Source: an uncultured Peptococcaceae bacterium
GTDB lineage: Bacteria; Bacillota; Peptococcia; Peptococcales; Peptococcaceae
Assembly: GCA_958451915.1 (NCBI GenBank)
Contig: CAUDRX010000114.1
Location: forward strand, 1-7,282
Length of the DNA: 7,282 nt
Direction: 5' to 3'
The notes under the pieces were generated by a model. It had not been told where the DNA came from and did no database searches. It was given only the letters and a program-made list of their open reading frames with translations. Every line of letters starts with the position of its first letter. The first letter of the stretch is position 1. Below, one piece after another: positions 4,977 to 7,282 of this stretch. Position numbers and translations under genes: made by a program.

Positions 4977-6779
4977 ATGGCACAATACGAGGTAAACAAC
5001 AGTTCTATCCAAACAATATTAAGCTGGATTCGTAATGGTGAACTTGCAGTCCCGGAAATTCAACGTCCTTTCGTTTGGAATGCTACAAAAGTACGTGATT
5101 TGATCGATTCTCTTTATTCCGGCTTTCCCGTTGGCTACATTGTGATATGGAAAAATCCCGATATTCGGCTTAAAGATGGTTCAATCTCTCAAGGCAAAAA
5201 AATACTAATCGACGGCCAGCAGCGAATCACCGCTTTACAAGCTGCTATTGTTGGAGAAGAAGTTGTAGATGACAGCTATCGCAAAAAGCCTATTCGCATT
5301 GCATTTAATCCGCAAGAAGAGCGATTCGATGTACAAAATGCTGCGATCAAAAAGAACACCGCTTGGATTCCGGACATTTCCGTTCTATTCAAGCCTCAAT
5401 TTGATGCATTCAATTTTGTCATTGACTACTGCAACAACAATCATCTTGACAACGAAAAAAGAAGCACCATTAATGCTGTAATCACCAAACTAAAACAAAT
5501 TGAAAATAACAACCTCGGGATCATTGAACTCTCTTCTCAGCTAGATATCGTTCATGTGACAGAAATTTTCATCCGCATCAACTCGAAAGGTGTTAGTCTA
5601 TCTCAAGCAGATTTCGCAATGTCTAAAATCTCAGCAGATGACCGTTATAATGGAAATCAGATCCGCAAAATGATCGACTATTTCTGTCACCTTATGCAAA
5701 AGCCAGAAGATTTCAGTGCTATTTGTCAAAATGACTCCGACTTTGCAAATAGCACCGACTTTCAAAAGATCAAATGGGTTGTCAACATAAATAATGACAT
5801 CTATACCCCAGACTACACTGATGTTTTACGTGTCGCTTTCACTTTCAAGTTTTTACGCGGCCGACTTGCTGATCTGGTTAGTTTGTTATCTGGGCGTGAT
5901 TTTGAAACTCGTGAATATCAGGAAACAATCGCCGAAGATTCTTTCAATAAGCTTCATGATGGTGTGCTTGATTTTGTCAATCAAACTAACTTTCAGCGTT
6001 ATCTTATGATCATCAAGTCCACCGGAATTGTCTCCTCATCAATGATTCGTTCTCAAAACGTACTTAATTTTGGCTATGCCCTCTATCTTCTTTTGAGAGC
6101 AAAAAATGAAGACGCAACGATCATCGAAAAAATTGTGCGTTGTTGGCTTGTTCTCACAATTTTAACCAGCAGATATTCCAGTTCTCCTGAGTCCACTTTC
6201 GACTATGATATTAAACATTTCAATTCCAATGAGCCTCTGAAGTATCTAGCAGAAATTGAATCTGGTGAACTATCAGATGCATTTTGGAACAACAGTCTTA
6301 TCACCAAATTAACAACGCCTGTATCCAGCAGCCCAATGTTTAAAGTCTTCCTGATGGCACAAGTAAAGGCCGGGGATCTTGGCTTTCTTTCTGAACATAT
6401 TGATGTCGAATCTTTAATTATGCAACGCGGAGACATTCATCATATTTTTCCACGAAAATATTTACAAAACCATGGAACCAAGGAAAAAAGAGCATATAAT
6501 CAAATCGCCAACTATGTCTATACGCAATCGGAAATTAATATTAAAATCAAAGATAGCTCTCCACGAGATTATATGGGTGCCGTAAAAATGCAGTGTGAAA
6601 CAAAAACACCCGTTTACGGCGGAATCACATCCAAAGAAAAGCTCATAGAAAACCTTCGGCAAAACTGTATCCCCGAAGAGATCTTCGATATGGACTACCA
6701 GCAATATGACAAATTTCTCGACTTGCGCCGTAAGTTGATCGCTCAGAAGATAAAGTCCTATTATGAATCTCTGAAATGA
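4977..6779 (+). CDS. DUF262-DUF1524 protein, single-chain GmrSD-like putative restriction/defence factor
   Basis: The 600-residue protein joins an N-terminal DUF262 (ParB/Srx-like nucleotide-binding fold, as in GmrS) to a C-terminal DUF1524 HNH-type nuclease domain (as in GmrD). DUF262 features are VPEIQRPFVW (25-34), SGFPVGYIVIW (48-58), the DGQQR motif (79-83) and FIRINSKGVSLS (198-209). The middle (about 220-440) is helical and unassigned. The nuclease signature is GDIHHIFPRKYL (485-496), with His488/His489 and the H-x-x-P pattern, followed by Asn508, Asn512 and Asn521 spaced as in this HNH group. Relatives include modification-dependent type IV restriction systems that cut glucosylated phage DNA, and SspE/BrxU-type defence proteins. 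No methylase, phosphorothioation or BREX gene is adjacent, so it may act alone. It is markedly richer in A and T than lexA-greA-lysS, suggesting transfer. There is no signal peptide or membrane segment. Confidence 0.88.
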   Translation: MAQYEVNNSSIQTILSWIRNGELAVPEIQRPFVWNATKVRDLIDSLYSGFPVGYIVIWKNPDIRLKDGSISQGKKILIDGQQRITALQAAIVGEEVVDDSYRKKPIRIAFNPQEERFDVQNAAIKKNTAWIPDISVLFKPQFDAFNFVIDYCNNNHLDNEKRSTINAVITKLKQIENNNLGIIELSSQLDIVHVTEIFIRINSKGVSLSQADFAMSKISADDRYNGNQIRKMIDYFCHLMQKPEDFSAICQNDSDFANSTDFQKIKWVVNINNDIYTPDYTDVLRVAFTFKFLRGRLADLVSLLSGRDFETREYQETIAEDSFNKLHDGVLDFVNQTNFQRYLMIIKSTGIVSSSMIRSQNVLNFGYALYLLLRAKNEDATIIEKIVRCWLVLTILTSRYSSSPESTFDYDIKHFNSNEPLKYLAEIESGELSDAFWNNSLITKLTTPVSSSPMFKVFLMAQVKAGDLGFLSEHIDVESLIMQRGDIHHIFPRKYLQNHGTKEKRAYNQIANYVYTQSEINIKIKDSSPRDYMGAVKMQCETKTPVYGGITSKEKLIENLRQNCIPEEIFDMDYQQYDKFLDLRRKLIAQKIKSYYESLK

Positions 6780-6801
6780 TTTACCATTAATCATTAGCAT
6801 C

Positions 6802-6859
6802 AAAAAACACCTTGCACTAAAAGATTAAAGACATCTTTCTTGCAAGGTGTTTTGTTTTT
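6802..6859. terminator. Bidirectional terminator between the DUF262 gene and the last gene
   Basis: AAAACACCTTGCA (6804-6816) pairs perfectly with TGCAAGGTGTTTT (6841-6853), and an inner stem AAAGAT/ATCTTT (6820-6825 with 6833-6838) continues the helix. T-runs follow on the plus strand (6850-6859) and, through the A-run 6802-6807, on the minus strand, so it serves both convergent genes. Confidence 0.9.
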
Positions 6860-6878
6860 GCAACCCTCTATAAACGCA

Positions 6879-7282
6879 TCATTTTTTAGTCTCTATAGGC
6901 ATCCACGCATTTTTAACTGAAATCGTGTAACTTCGTGGATTAATAACGCGAAGAATTCCATGCGGTTCTTGAAATACAAGTTGGATAATAACCTGATTTA
7001 TTTCCTCCACTAAAGTAATTCTATTTTCTGATCCTAATAAGAGAGCCATAACTTTAACTGACATATTTTTTTCAAATTTTCCTGTCACGATTCGAATATC
7101 GTTGATAATTCTCCACATCTTGTTTAATACGATTTGATTACAGTCCCATAATATGTTTTCCACGTCTATGGATTTTCTAACTGCTTCCGTCGACGATCCA
7201 TCTGAAGAATAGCCACCTCCTGGAATTATACACACTTCATGATCGTTTACTTGAACCAAAGTGGATACTCCATGTTTTCTAA
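6879..7282 (-). CDS. Unrecognised protein, C-terminal part (5' end beyond window)
   Basis: The frame stays open to the right edge of the window and ends with TGA (6879-6881), giving at least 133 residues. An in-frame TTG at 7257-7259 could serve as a start, but no ribosome binding site precedes it and sense codons continue upstream (RKHGVST), so the gene is probably truncated by the window. Visible features are a Gly-rich turn IIPGGGYSSDGSS, a helical stretch around NQIVLNKMWRIINDI, and alternating hydrophobic residues (RITLVEEINQVIIQLVF, GILRVINPRSYTISV) that suggest beta strands near the C terminus. I cannot assign a family. Its AT-rich composition matches the DUF262 gene, with which it is convergent and shares the terminator at 6802-6859. 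It may belong to the same acquired segment. Confidence 0.6.
   Translation of the reverse strand, partial: RKHGVSTLVQVNDHEVCIIPGGGYSSDGSSTEAVRKSIDVENILWDCNQIVLNKMWRIINDIRIVTGKFEKNMSVKVMALLLGSENRITLVEEINQVIIQLVFQEPHGILRVINPRSYTISVKNAWMPIETKK

Overview
The window joins a host-type core block (about 1-3401) to a more AT-rich accessory block (about 3402-7282). The core genes are lexA (minus strand) and, divergent from it, greA-lysS. The Gram-positive type LexA recognition helix, strong AGGAGG-type ribosome binding sites and a TTGACA-17-TATAAT promoter point to Bacillota. The LysRS carries a C-terminal tRNA-binding domain. From memory this would fit a Negativicutes-like lineage, but I hold that placement loosely.

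Core block: lexA ends at a strong hairpin terminator at the left edge. It shares a 226-bp intergenic region with greA, which holds two divergent promoters and two dyads but no canonical GAAC-N4-GTTC SOS box. greA and lysS are 3 bp apart and form one transcription unit for transcript-cleavage rescue of RNA polymerase and charging of tRNA-Lys. Below lysS (3402-3636) are candidate terminators in both directions, a second copy of the last bases of lysS, and a perfect 11-bp tandem repeat. This looks like the scarred edge of an insertion.

Accessory block: a minus-strand pair reads towards lysS. It consists of a DUF3846-family gene with an in-frame TGA in its middle, followed by a J-domain protein with a conserved-looking C-terminal part. 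Both are gene types that occur on mobile elements of Bacillota. A gap of about 500 bp (4478-4976) follows, dominated by a 150-nt interrupted inverted repeat whose similarity extends outwards into both flanks, so that the two strands carry related sequence. To its right is a stand-alone, AT-rich, 600-residue DUF262-DUF1524 protein (GmrSD-like), a probable anti-phage or DNA-modification-dependent restriction factor with its own candidate promoter and a strong terminator. The window closes with the C-terminal part of an unrecognised minus-strand gene.

Most worth a second look are the large inverted-repeat element at 4540-4851 (possible structured RNA or DNA processing site), the TGA-interrupted DUF3846 gene, and the lone DUF262-DUF1524 effector beside them.
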